From: AP-15 sp963701815
Lineage (GTDB): Bacteria; Pseudomonadota; Alphaproteobacteria; ATCC43930; CGMCC-115725
NCBI GenBank assembly: GCA_963701815.1
Contig: CAVPBN010000017.1
Location: 124,001 to 188,000 of the forward strand
Length of the DNA: 64,000 nucleotides
Reading direction: 5' to 3'
Shown piece by piece: positions 1 to 9,333 of this stretch. The notes beneath the pieces were generated by a model. It was not told the DNA's origin. It saw only the letters and a program-made list of their open reading frames with translations, and searched no databases. Made by a program: the position numbers and the translations under genes. How positions within the stretch are numbered: position 1 is the first letter of the stretch; every line of letters begins with the position of its first letter.

Positions 1-2
1 CG

Positions 3-1697
3 GTGCTCGAAGCCTACGGTCTCGCCGAGGCCGGGTTGATGGCCACCAACCAGATGTCGCCGGCGATGCGCAGACCGGGCACCGTCGGGGCCGTCTCGCC
101 GAGCGAAGTGATGGTGGCCGGCATCGGCGGCGAGCGGCTGGCTGCCGGCAGCGTCGGCGAGGTCCTGGTGGGCGGACCCACCGTCACGCCGGGCTATCTC
201 GACAATCCGCAGGCCAACCGCGAGGCGTTTGTCGCGGGCGGCTGGTTCCGCACCGGGGATCTCGGGGCGATCGACGAAGACGGCTTTTTGAGCCTCCTCG
301 GCCGGGTCAAGGAGTTGATCAACCGGGGCGGCGAAAAGGTCTCCCCGGTCGAAATCGACCAGGCCTTGATGCGCCATCCGGCTGTCGTCGAGGCGGCGGC
401 GTTCGGCGTTCCGCATCCGCGCCTCGGTGAAAACGTGGCGGCTGCGGTCGTGTTGCGGGCCGGCAATACCACCGGCCCGGCCGAGCTTCGGCGTTTTCTG
501 CGCGATCGGCTGACGCCGTTCAAAATACCGCACCGGATCGTGATCGTCGACGCATTGCCCAAGGACGGCGTGGGCAAGGTGCAACGCACGCGGCTGCGCG
601 ATGCGCTGCCCGAGAGCGCGGCCGCGCCGCTGTCGCCGGGCGACCTCGATTATGCGGTCGGTCCGTTGGAGGTCGACCTGATCAAGATCTGGGAAACGCT
701 GCTGAACTGCGACGGCGTCGGGTTCGAGGACGATTTTTTCGAAAAGGGCGGCGACTCGCTGCTGGCGACGCAAATGCTGCTCGAAGTCGAGCGGCTGACC
801 GGCAGGGCCGTGCCCGACAGCATCCTGTTCGACGCGCCGACCGTCAGGCAGCTGGCCCGCGCCGTTGCCGTGCCCGACCCGATCGAGGCCAAGCCTCTGA
901 TCCGGGTGCAATCAGGCGGAGACGCGCCGCCGCTGTTCTTCTTTCACGGCGATCTTCACAATGGCGGTTATTATACGCAGCGGCTGGCGGCATTGCTCGG
1001 TCCGGCGCAGCCGCTGGTCGCGGTCAATCCGACAAAGCTCGACCCTGATTTCCGTTTGCCCTCGATCAAAGAGATGGCGGCGCAATACCGGTCCGCGCTG
1101 ATCGCCGAATTTCCGAGCGGCCCGTTTCGGCTGGGCGGGTTTTGCAACGGCGCCCTGGTGGCCTTTGAAACCGCGCGCCTTCTCAAGCGCAGCGGGCGAG
1201 AGGTCGAACTGGTCGCGATGATCGACGCGCCGATGTTCGACACTCGCCCGCTCGCGCGCCGGCTCGACGCCTTTGTGTCGGCCAGCCCGCTGCGGCGCAC
1301 CCGGTACGGCGCCTTGCTCGAAAAACGGTTGGCCCCGGTCATCGCTCGTGTTCGGCGTCATCGCGGCGCCGCGCGGCGGCGGGTCGCCTCCGGGGGTAAG
1401 TTCGCGGAGGCGGCCCCTGGAACGGGCGGCAATCCCGCCGAGTTCGGCGAGGCCGATCGGCGCGCCGCGCTCGTCGAGGCGCGCTGGTCGCGGGTCGTGC
1501 ACAACCATGTGCCCAAACCGGCGCCGGTCCCGGTGGTGTATTTCTCGGCGATCAACGATGGCGCGCCGTGGCGGCGGTTCAGCCGGGATATCGAGATCGT
1601 CACGATGGATTGCGGCCATCTGGGCTGCGTCACGACCCACCTCGAAATTCTCGCGGGTCACCTGCGCCGGCGTCTGGAAACCAGCGCCGGAGGCTGA
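3..1697 (+). CDS. Adenylation (C-part) - carrier protein - thioesterase protein, 5' end outside window
   Basis: The left edge cuts this gene, so the true start lies upstream; the GTG at position 3 is only the first possible codon. Counting from there, residues 1-200 are the end of an AMP-binding adenylating domain, with FRTGDL at 82-87 and the catalytic-lysine loop around Lys192. Residues about 218-290 are a phosphopantetheine carrier domain whose GGDSL motif puts the attachment serine at 252. Residues 305-560 are an alpha/beta-hydrolase thioesterase. Its nucleophile elbow reads GGFCNG, so a Cys (381) takes the usual Ser position; a CGHLG motif near the end supplies the likely catalytic His. 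The expected role is to activate an acid, load it on the carrier and release or transfer it. No other NRPS or PKS gene is visible downstream, so the substrate cannot be named. Confidence 0.85.
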   Translation: MLEAYGLAEAGLMATNQMSPAMRRPGTVGAVSPSEVMVAGIGGERLAAGSVGEVLVGGPTVTPGYLDNPQANREAFVAGGWFRTGDLGAIDEDGFLSLLGRVKELINRGGEKVSPVEIDQALMRHPAVVEAAAFGVPHPRLGENVAAAVVLRAGNTTGPAELRRFLRDRLTPFKIPHRIVIVDALPKDGVGKVQRTRLRDALPESAAAPLSPGDLDYAVGPLEVDLIKIWETLLNCDGVGFEDDFFEKGGDSLLATQMLLEVERLTGRAVPDSILFDAPTVRQLARAVAVPDPIEAKPLIRVQSGGDAPPLFFFHGDLHNGGYYTQRLAALLGPAQPLVAVNPTKLDPDFRLPSIKEMAAQYRSALIAEFPSGPFRLGGFCNGALVAFETARLLKRSGREVELVAMIDAPMFDTRPLARRLDAFVSASPLRRTRYGALLEKRLAPVIARVRRHRGAARRRVASGGKFAEAAPGTGGNPAEFGEADRRAALVEARWSRVVHNHVPKPAPVPVVYFSAINDGAPWRRFSRDIEIVTMDCGHLGCVTTHLEILAGHLRRRLETSAGG

Positions 1698-1825
1698 GCG
1701 GCCCGCGGCCCCGGGCTCGCCCGGCGGCGGAAGGCCGGGCATAGGCCCGCCCGCAGGGCTTTGACAGGCGCTGCGGAATCGACAAGAAACCCGATACCGC
1801 ATCGGAGAGCTGTCGGGGGGACGCA

Positions 1826-2146
1826 ATGGATCGCACGCCGCGGCCGATATCGCTCGCCGCCGCCCGGACGCTGCCGTGGACACCCGGCCGATCGGCCGAG
1901 GCGTTTCGCGACGGCGACCTGGAAATCCGGTTTACCCCGCGACCCACCAACGGCCCGCAAATACCGCACCAGCGCGACGAATTTTATATCGTCGCGGCCG
2001 GCACCGGTCATTACCGGGTAGAGGACCGGGTGACGGCGGTCGGCCCGGGCGATCTGCTGTTCGCCGCCGCCCATGCCGCGCACGGGTTTGAGGATTTCTC
2101 GGATGATTTTGCCGTCTGGGTGGTGTTCTACGGGCCGCCGAAATAG
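1826..2146 (+). CDS. Small cupin-domain protein
   Basis: This 106-residue protein is a single-domain cupin beta barrel. The segment PHQRDEFYIVAAGTGHYRVE resembles cupin motif 1 with only part of the usual metal-binding His/Glu set, and AAHAAHGFEDF resembles motif 2. It starts at ATG 1826, 129 bp after the thioesterase-bearing gene and on the same strand, so the two may be co-transcribed. Function is not predictable beyond a small metal- or ligand-binding barrel. The length is normal for stand-alone cupins. Confidence 0.7.
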   Translation: MDRTPRPISLAAARTLPWTPGRSAEAFRDGDLEIRFTPRPTNGPQIPHQRDEFYIVAAGTGHYRVEDRVTAVGPGDLLFAAAHAAHGFEDFSDDFAVWVVFYGPPK

Positions 2147-2405
2147 CCCTCGGCGACCCGGGGACACTCCAACCCCCGGCGCTGGAAGACGTGGATACCC
2201 GTGACAAGCACGGGCATGACGAGCGGGGGTTACGGCAGCGACCTCGCAACCACTTTTCCTAAAGCTGTGCGCACGCGGCGACGGGCCGGATACCGCGGCT
2301 CCCTCAGTGAACTGGTTCACATCCTGCAGGGACTTGGCGGCCTATATCGTCCCGTGACTCGGCGCGAGAAGTCGCCGAGTCGTCTCAGCAGTGGAGGAGG
2401 GGACG

Positions 2406-3498
2406 ATGTCAAACAGGACGAACACACTATCGAGGCTGGCCCTGGCGGCGGCCTGCGTCGGCGCAGCCGGGGCGGCGCAGGCGCAGGCGATCGGCTACGT
2501 CTCGACATTCGATGGCAATATTTCACCGGTCACATCGTACAATTCTACCGGCGGCACCAACAGCCTCGCTATTTTGGGCACCGGCCTGTTCGAGGTGACC
2601 CTGCCGGGGCTTGGCGATGGCCTGCACAGCAACGCTCAAGTCAACGCGGTCAACTCCAAAGGAACCGTGGGTTATTGCACGATCGAAGGCTGGGGCGGAT
2701 CCGGCACCGGCAACGTCCTGGCCGACGTGGCATGCTTCGACATCTCCGGCAATCCGACGAAAGAGCTGGACTTTGCGCTGTTCTATCAGGCGCGAACCAC
2801 CAAGCCGACGAAAGGCCAGCTCGCTTTCTTGTGGGCCGATCAGCCGACTGCCGCGTCGTACATTGCGAACAGAAACTATAGCTACAGCTCGGTGCACGGA
2901 TCGACTTCCGTCTCTCGTTCCTCTCCGGGACGGTATCGGGCGTTCCTCGGCAAAATGTTCCGCAACGGCGGCAATGTGCAGGTCACCGCCTACGGCGATG
3001 TCGCGGCCCGCTGCCAGGTGGTGGATTGGTTTCAGGATACCGGCGGCACGAATGTCGATGTCGCCTGCGTCAATTCCGCCGGCGTGCCGGCCGACGAATT
3101 TTACACCCTGTCCTACTCGCGTGAGACGACGGTCAGCCGACGGCGCGCCCGATTTGTTCGGCGCCTACGCCTGGGCGAACAACCCGACCAAGCGGAATTA
3201 CACGCCGCCGAAGGCCTTCCAGCTCAACGGCATCACCACCGGGCCGCTTACCGCCCAAAGGCCGCAGAACGCAAACCGGCTGCCCGGCATCTACACGCTG
3301 ACCGTGCCCAACCCGAGCCAAATCAACTTCACCTCCTTTTTCGGGATGGTGACGGCGTTCGGCTCGGCCGGCGAGTTCTGCGACTTCGAGGAATTCGACA
3401 CGTTCGATACCGAGGTCGACATGGGTCTCGCATGCTTCGACGCGGAAGGCAGGTCGCTGAACGTCAAATACACTGCGGCGATCGCACTCGCCAAATAA
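2406..3498 (+). pseudogene. Secreted repeat-like protein of unknown function, one frameshift
   Basis: ATG 2406 is preceded by GGAGGAGG at the right distance and opens a clear signal peptide ending near AQAQA. The mature part has internally similar blocks built on C-x-(I/V)-x-x-W/F...VACF(D) patterns (for example YCTIEGW then DVACFD, later RCQVVDWF then DVACVN, later FCDFEEF then GLACFD), so it looks like three copies of one beta-rich unit of about 110 residues. The reading frame changes near 3135-3140: the first part runs into an unrelated tail, while the third repeat continues one frame over and stops at 3498. Removing one base (an extra C in AGCC) restores a full-length protein. I do not recognise a named family; exported and beta-rich is the inference. 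Confidence 0.65.
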
Positions 3499-3513
3499 TC
3501 GGCCGCAATTCAC

Positions 3514-3536
3514 CCGGCCGGGCATCGCCCGGCCGG
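3514..3536. terminator. GC-rich hairpin, possible terminator
   Basis: A 10-bp perfect stem (CCGGCCGGGC at 3514-3523 and its complement at 3527-3536) with a 3-nt loop lies 16 bp after the stop of the secreted protein gene. There is no run of T after it, so intrinsic termination is possible but not certain. Confidence 0.45.
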
Positions 3537-3618
3537 TTGAGGCGGTTGCCGCGTCATCCGTCCCGATAAATCGAGACGACGGCGCCGGCGGGGACGGCGA
3601 CGTGCTATTTCGTCGGCG

Positions 3619-5455
3619 ATGCCGCCCCCGTTACTCCTGCTGCAGGACATCGGCCTGACCTTTGGCGCCGCGCCGCTATTATCCGGCGCGGCGCTGTCGG
3701 TCTCGGCCGACGACCGGGTTTGTCTGGTCGGACGCAACGGCTCCGGCAAGTCGACATTGCTGCGGATCGCCGCCGGCCTCGTCGAGCCGGATACCGGGCG
3801 CCGCTTTGCCCAGCCCGGGATTACGATCCGCTACCTGCCCCAAGAACCGGACATGTCCGGATTTGCCGATGCGCTCGCTTATGTCGAGGCGGGGCTCGGT
3901 CCCGAAACGGCGGAACTCAAGCATCGCGCGCAGTTCCTGCTCAAGGAACTCGGCCTCTCCGGTCGGGAAGACCCGGCTTTGCTGTCGGGTGGCGAGATGC
4001 GCCGCGCGGCACTGGCCCGCGTGTTGGCCCCCTCGCCCGACATCCTGCTGCTCGACGAGCCGACCAACCATCTCGACCTGCCGGCGATCGAGTGGCTGGA
4101 GCGCGAGTTGGCCGCAATCCGCTCGGGCATCGTGCTGGTCAGCCATGATCGTCGGCTGCTGGAGCGCGTCTCGCGCGCGACGGTCTGGCTCGACCGCGGC
4201 ATCACCCGAACCCTCGATCGGGGGTTCGGGATGTTCGAGCCCTGGCGCGACGCGCTGCTGGAGCAGGAGGAGAGCGACCATCACAAGCTCGATCGCAGGA
4301 TCGCGCGGGAGGAGGACTGGCTGCGCTATGGGGTCACCGCCCGGCGCACGCGCAATCAGCGGCGCCTCGCCGAGCTGCACGCGCTGCGCCGGAAGCGGCA
4401 GCAGCGGCGTGCCCCCGAAGGCACGGCGCGGCTCGAGGCGGCTGCGGCCGACATGTCGGGCCGGCTGGTGATCGCCGCGCACCGGGTGTCGAAATCCTTT
4501 GGCGGTCGACCGATCGTCCGGGATTTTTCCGCACGGATATTGCGCGGCGACCGGGTCGGCATCGTCGGGCGCAACGGCATCGGCAAGACGACGCTGCTGA
4601 ACCTGCTGACCGGCGCGATGATGCCGGATTCGGGCGCAGTATGGCTCGGCGCCAACCTCGCCCAGGCGACCCTCGATCAGCGCCGCGAGAGCCTCGATCC
4701 GGCGCAAAGCCTCAGCGCGGCATTGACCGGAGGCGGCGGCGACGTGGTGACGGTCGGCGGCCGGAGCCGGCATGTCGTCGGCTATATGAAGGACTTCCTG
4801 TTCCGCCCGGAGCAGGCACGCACCCCGGTCGGCGCATTGTCCGGCGGCGAGCGCGCCCGGCTGACCTTGGCCCGCGCCTTCGCCCGCCCGTCCAACCTGC
4901 TGGTGCTCGACGAGCCGACCAACGATCTGGATCTGGAAACGCTCGATCTGCTTGCAGGAGCGGCTGGCCGATTATCCCGGCACCGTATTGCTGGTCAGCC
5001 ATGACCGCGACTTTCTCGATCGGGTCGCCGCCTCGGTCATCGCCACCGAGGGCGACGGGCGCTGGATCGAGTATGCCGGCGGGTACACCGACATGCTGGC
5101 GCAGCGTGCGCCGTCGCAGCGCGGACCGCCGCCCGACACGCCCTCTGCGCCGAAACCGCCGTCTCGGAAGCCGCCGGCCGCAACGCCGCCGCCCGCCCGC
5201 CCGCGCCGGATGAGCTTTAAGGACCGCCAGGCGCTGGAGAATTTGCCCGCGCGGATCGCGGCGTTGCAGAGGAGGATCGCCGGGCTGAACCTCGTCCTTG
5301 CCGATGTCGACCTCTATCGGAGCGATGCGCGGCGGTTCAGCGAAACGACGCACGCGCTCGCCGCCGCGCAAGCCGAACTCTCAGCGGCCGAGCAACAATG
5401 GCTGAGCCTGGAAATCCTGCGCGAGGAGATCGGCGATCGGGGACCGAACTCCTGA
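3619..5455 (+). CDS. uup: ABC-F family ATPase, Uup type, one frameshift
   Basis: Two ABC cassettes lie in one soluble protein without membrane segments. The first has GRNGSGKST, LSGGEMRRAALARV and LLLDEPTNHLD; the second has GRNGIGKTT, LSGGERARLTLARA and LVLDEPTNDLD. A proline-rich linker and a C-terminal coiled-coil region (about the last 100 residues) match Uup rather than EttA. ABC-F proteins act on ribosomes or, for Uup, in ribosome assembly and DNA transactions. The frame changes near 4950: ...LDLL continues one frame over as QERLADYPGTVLLVSHDRDF. One extra T in CTGCTTGCAGG explains it. The second part ends at 5455. Family assignment is firm; whether the break is real is not. Confidence 0.85.
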
Positions 5456-5546
5456 TCGAGCTCGAGGCAGCGGCCCGGCGCGAGGCTTGACCGGGCAATC
5501 GATTCGGCGCGACGATCCCGGGCGGCGCCAGGGAGGGATCGGATAT

Positions 5547-6896
5547 ATGGCCCGAGTCGAAGGATCGTCCGGGCGCTCGCGGCGCCGGGTTCTGCAAATG
5601 GGCGCGGCGGCGGCAGGTTCGCTGCTGCTGCCCGGCAAGGCGCCGGCGCAGGGCGGCGGCAAGCCGTTGGCCGGAACCACCCTCAACGTCAGCTGCTGGA
5701 ATCATCCCTACGCCAAGCTGATGACCGATATGATCCCGCAATTCGAAACCGAGACCGGGGCCAAGGTCAATTACGAGACGCCGTCCTTCCCGATCTACAA
5801 CCAGCGCACGGACCTCGAATTGTCGACCGGCGGCTCCGCCTGGGACGTGTTGAACGTCACCTTCATTTATCTCGGCCGGTGGATCGACGCCGGCTGGTTC
5901 GTCCCGCTCGACGATTACCTGAAGGACCCGAAGAAAACCCCGGCGGGTTGGGACCCCGGCGATTTTCTGCCGGGAGTGACCTCGGCCTTCAAGGACAAGG
6001 CGGGCAAGCTCTATGGGATCCCGTGGACCGGCGACATCTATATGGCCGGGGCGGGGCGCTACGATCTGTTCGAGAAAGCGGGCCTGTCGATGCCCGACAA
6101 TTTCGACGCATTGCTCGCCGCGATGAAAGCCGTCCACAACAAGGACGGCGTCGCCGGGATTCTGACCGACAATCACTACGGCTGGAGCTTCATCCCGTTC
6201 CTGCAAGGCTTCGGCGGCAACGTATTCCGCAACCCGCCCGACGATCTGATGCCGGTGCTCGACACGCCTGAAGCAATCGCCGGGGCGGATTTCTTTGCCA
6301 ATCTGCTGCGCAATTACGGCCCCGACGGGGTCATATCCTATACTTACGACATGATGGTGGCGGCGCTGAAGGCCGGGCGCGCCAATTATTGTCCGAACGG
6401 GCAGATCTTTGTCGTACAGTTGGGCGCATCCGACAGCAAGGTCGCGCAGACCTGCAATTTTTCGATGTGCCCGGCCGGTCCCGAGGGCCGCTTCCCCGGC
6501 GTCGCGACGCATGGCTGGGGCATTCCGGTCGGCTGCAAGCAAAAGGACGCGGCCTGGCAGTTCATCGTCTGGGCGATGTCGAAGCCGGTGACCGAAGGTC
6601 TGGTCGAACGCGGCTACAAATCGATCACCCGCCGCTCGCTGATCGAAAGCCCGTCGTTCAAAGGCAAGATGACGATCAACGGGCACGACATCGCAAAGAT
6701 CTACCTCGATACGATCGCGCTCGGGGAAAAGGGCTACATGAAATACCGGACGGTGCCGGTCTATCCGCAGGTCGACAAGCAGATCGACATCGCGATCCAG
6801 AACATCGCCTCGCAACAGTTGACGGCCAAGCAGGCGATGGCGCAGGCCCAGCAGAACTCGCTGACCGAATTGAGGCGCGGCGGGCTCAAGCTCTAG
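5547..6896 (+). CDS. ABC transporter substrate-binding protein, family 1 (sugar type)
   Basis: The product is about 449 residues. The N-terminus RRRVLQMGAAAAG followed by a hydrophobic stretch and an Ala-Gln cleavage region is a Tat-type signal. The mature protein has the typical SBP_bac_1 pattern (TLNVSCWNHPYAKLM..., DVLNVTFIYLGRWIDAGWF). ATG 5547 is chosen because GGGAGGG lies 10 bp upstream at 5531-5537. It should bind a sugar or polyol in the periplasm and deliver it to the two permeases encoded next. The stop is 7 bp from the first permease start, so the three genes form an operon. Confidence 0.88.
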   Translation: MARVEGSSGRSRRRVLQMGAAAAGSLLLPGKAPAQGGGKPLAGTTLNVSCWNHPYAKLMTDMIPQFETETGAKVNYETPSFPIYNQRTDLELSTGGSAWDVLNVTFIYLGRWIDAGWFVPLDDYLKDPKKTPAGWDPGDFLPGVTSAFKDKAGKLYGIPWTGDIYMAGAGRYDLFEKAGLSMPDNFDALLAAMKAVHNKDGVAGILTDNHYGWSFIPFLQGFGGNVFRNPPDDLMPVLDTPEAIAGADFFANLLRNYGPDGVISYTYDMMVAALKAGRANYCPNGQIFVVQLGASDSKVAQTCNFSMCPAGPEGRFPGVATHGWGIPVGCKQKDAAWQFIVWAMSKPVTEGLVERGYKSITRRSLIESPSFKGKMTINGHDIAKIYLDTIALGEKGYMKYRTVPVYPQVDKQIDIAIQNIASQQLTAKQAMAQAQQNSLTELRRGGLKL

Positions 6897-6903
6897 GCGT
6901 CGC

Positions 6904-7857
6904 GTGGCGACGGAGCCGGCCTCGCTCGATCGCCTCGGACCCGCGCTCCGAACCGCGCGCGCCGCGCGGACCGGCTGGGGCCGGCAGCGCGCTCGCGCCT
7001 TCTCGTGGGGATTGCTGCCGGCGCTCTTCGTCCTCGCGGCGGTCACCCTCGGCCCGACGCTCTACCTGATCGTCACCAGCCTGACGCCGGCCAACCCGGT
7101 CCACCCGCACAGCCTGTCCGACTTCTCCGACCCGGCGGGCAATTACCGTGCGCTGATGGTTGACGCCCGCTTTCTCAACTCGCTGTGGGTCCAGGCGCAG
7201 CTGTCGGCTGCAACCGTGGCGTTGCAGCTGGCGATCGGGCTCGGCGTCGCATTGCTGCTGAACGCCCGCTCGCGCTTTCTCGAAACGGTGCGGACCGCCT
7301 TCATGCTGCCGATGGTGTTGCCGCCCATCGTTGTCGCCGTCGTGTGGAAGCTGATCTTCACCCCGGACATCAGCCCGATGCACCGGGCCCTCGCGGATAT
7401 CGGGCTGCCGGTGCATTCGCTGATCGCCAACCCCGGCTTGGCGCTGTGGGCGATCGTCGTCGCCGACACCTGGGAATGGTTCCCGTTCACGATGCTGATG
7501 GTGCTGGCGGCATTGCAGATGGTGCCCGGCGAACCGATCGACGCGGCGCGCATCGACGGCGCCGGCCGGCTCGCGCTGTTCCGCCATATCCTGTTTCCCT
7601 ATATTCGCCCGACCCTGGTCGTCGCCGGCCTGTTCCGGCTGATCGACAGCATCAAGGCCTTTCCGCTGATTTATGTCCTGACCAATGGCGGCCCGGGCAC
7701 CGCCACCGAGGTCACCAACTATTATGCCTTCGTCGAGTCGTTCAATTTTTCCTATTGGGGCTACGGCAGCGCGATCGCGACTTTGATGGTGGCGGGCGTG
7801 CTGTTGCTGAGCTGGATCGTCGGCCGGCTCGACCATGATCAGGACCGCTATGAATAA
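6904..7857 (+). CDS. ABC sugar transporter permease, MalF/UgpA type
   Basis: A 317-residue inner-membrane protein with about six hydrophobic segments. The cytoplasmic EAA loop is visible as EPIDAARIDGAGRLALFRH, the site that docks the ATPase. The start is GTG 6904, seven bases after the binding-protein stop. The long N-terminal cytoplasmic stretch is rich in Arg. Partner of the MalG-type permease, whose start overlaps this gene's end. Confidence 0.87.
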   Translation: MATEPASLDRLGPALRTARAARTGWGRQRARAFSWGLLPALFVLAAVTLGPTLYLIVTSLTPANPVHPHSLSDFSDPAGNYRALMVDARFLNSLWVQAQLSAATVALQLAIGLGVALLLNARSRFLETVRTAFMLPMVLPPIVVAVVWKLIFTPDISPMHRALADIGLPVHSLIANPGLALWAIVVADTWEWFPFTMLMVLAALQMVPGEPIDAARIDGAGRLALFRHILFPYIRPTLVVAGLFRLIDSIKAFPLIYVLTNGGPGTATEVTNYYAFVESFNFSYWGYGSAIATLMVAGVLLLSWIVGRLDHDQDRYE

Positions 7858-8656
7858 GGCCGGCTTCTGGCGCAACGGCAGCGTCGCGCTGCTGTTGGCG
7901 ATCCTGTTGTTCCCGGTTTTGTGGCTTTTGCAATTGTCGTTTCGGGCGGGCGGCGACATCTTCGACATGCGGCTCGTCTTCACGCCGAGCCTCGCCAACT
8001 ACCGGTCGTTGTGGACCGGTCTGTTTCCCGGCTCATTCGCCAACAGCGTGATCGTCAGCCTTGCCGCGACCGCGTTGTCGCTGCTGCTCGGCGTCCCGGC
8101 CGCCTACGCGCTGGCGCGCTGGCGTTTTCGCGCCGGCCGTTCGGTGGCGTTGTGGATCCTGGCGACGCGGATGGCGCCGCCGGTCGCCTTTACGATCCCG
8201 TTCTTTCTCGCCTATCGCTTTTTCGGGCTGATCGACACCCTCGCCGGGCTCGTGATCATCTATCTGACCTTCAACCTGGCGCTGGTCGTCTGGATGATGC
8301 GCAACTTCTTCGAAGGGGTGCCGCAGGCGCTCGAAGAGGCCGCGTCGATCGACGGCTGCGGCGTGTGGAGCGGGTTCCGGCTGATCGCGCTGCCGCTCGC
8401 CGCACCGGGCCTCGCCGCCACCGGCGTCTTGTGCTTCATCCTGTCGTGGAACGATTTCTTCTACGCGCTGATCCTGACCCGAACCAAGGCGATGACGGCG
8501 CCGGTGGCGATCGTCAACTTCATGCAATACCAGGGCTGGGAATGGGGCAAGATCGCCGCCGGCGGGACCCTGGTGATGCTGCCGGTCGCGGTCTTCAGCA
8601 TCTTCGTGCGCCGCTACCTGGTGCAGGGTCTGGCCGCCGGCGGCCTGAAGGAGTAA
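7850..8656 (+). CDS. ABC sugar transporter permease, MalG/UgpE type
   Basis: The product is 268 residues with six hydrophobic segments and the EAA loop EEAASIDGCGVWSGFRL. Two in-frame ATGs (7835 and 7850) are possible; 7850 overlaps the stop of the upstream permease and gives a more usual N-terminus. The operon ends here without a MalK-type ATPase gene: the next gene is on the other strand. The importer must therefore use an ATPase encoded elsewhere, as several alphaproteobacterial CUT1 systems do. Confidence 0.87.
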   Translation: MNKAGFWRNGSVALLLAILLFPVLWLLQLSFRAGGDIFDMRLVFTPSLANYRSLWTGLFPGSFANSVIVSLAATALSLLLGVPAAYALARWRFRAGRSVALWILATRMAPPVAFTIPFFLAYRFFGLIDTLAGLVIIYLTFNLALVVWMMRNFFEGVPQALEEAASIDGCGVWSGFRLIALPLAAPGLAATGVLCFILSWNDFFYALILTRTKAMTAPVAIVNFMQYQGWEWGKIAAGGTLVMLPVAVFSIFVRRYLVQGLAAGGLKE

Positions 8657-8681
8657 TCCCCCGGGCTAAATTGATAAATTG

Positions 8682-9299
8682 CTAAATTGCGGCGGCGGCA
8701 TAGGCGGCGATGATCGCCCGCGGCGGGTCCTGCCAGACGCAGTCGACGCGGGCGAAGCCGGCTTGTTCGATGGCTCGGGTTTGCGCCGCGACGCCGCCGA
8801 TCAGTTCGAACAGATCGTAGTCGAGAAACACCGCGCCCGGCTTCAGGAGTCGGGCGATCCCGCGGTAGCAGGCGGCGATCAGGTCGAGGTCGCGCAGATT
8901 GTGGATGGCGATCGCCGAGACCGCGAGATCGAACGGCCCGCCGGCGCTCTCGGTCCATGCCGGATCGCGCAGATCGCTGGCGACATAGCCGACCTGATCG
9001 CCGTACCGCGCCAGCCGCCGCTGCGCTTCGGCCAGCATCGGCTGCGAATAGTCCTGCAAGACGACCCGCGCATGCGGGAAAGCGCGCAGCACCTCTTCGG
9101 TGACGACCCCATAACCGCCGCCGACATCGAGCACGGAGATCGCGGCATCGCGCGGGTTCGGCGCGACGGCGAGCATCTCGCTCAGCCGCTTGCGGCGCTC
9201 TTCGTCGCGCGTCAGGTCGCGGGCGATCCACTCGTCGACATACGACCGTGAATGCCAATCGTGCCGGTCGACGGCAGATCCCCCTTTTGTCGACGACAT
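8682..9299 (-). CDS. SAM-dependent methyltransferase, class I
   Basis: About 205 residues. Motif I is VLDVGGGYGVVTEE, followed by the acidic end of strand 2 (VLQDYS) and motif post-I, a complete Rossmann methyltransferase core. ATG 9299 is preferred over the TTG six bases upstream because AAGGGG lies about 9 bp before it. It converges on the ABC operon across 25 bp of AT-rich spacer. The substrate is unknown; the length and layout fit small-molecule methyltransferases. Confidence 0.8.
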   Translation of the reverse strand: MSSTKGGSAVDRHDWHSRSYVDEWIARDLTRDEERRKRLSEMLAVAPNPRDAAISVLDVGGGYGVVTEEVLRAFPHARVVLQDYSQPMLAEAQRRLARYGDQVGYVASDLRDPAWTESAGGPFDLAVSAIAIHNLRDLDLIAACYRGIARLLKPGAVFLDYDLFELIGGVAAQTRAIEQAGFARVDCVWQDPPRAIIAAYAAAAI

Positions 9300-9333
9300 C
9301 GCCAATCCCCTTCTCTCGGTTTGGCCAGCCCGA

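Noticed and set aside
1..1697. Natural-product gene cluster at the left edge
   Set aside because: Only one NRPS-like protein is visible; downstream genes are unrelated housekeeping functions.
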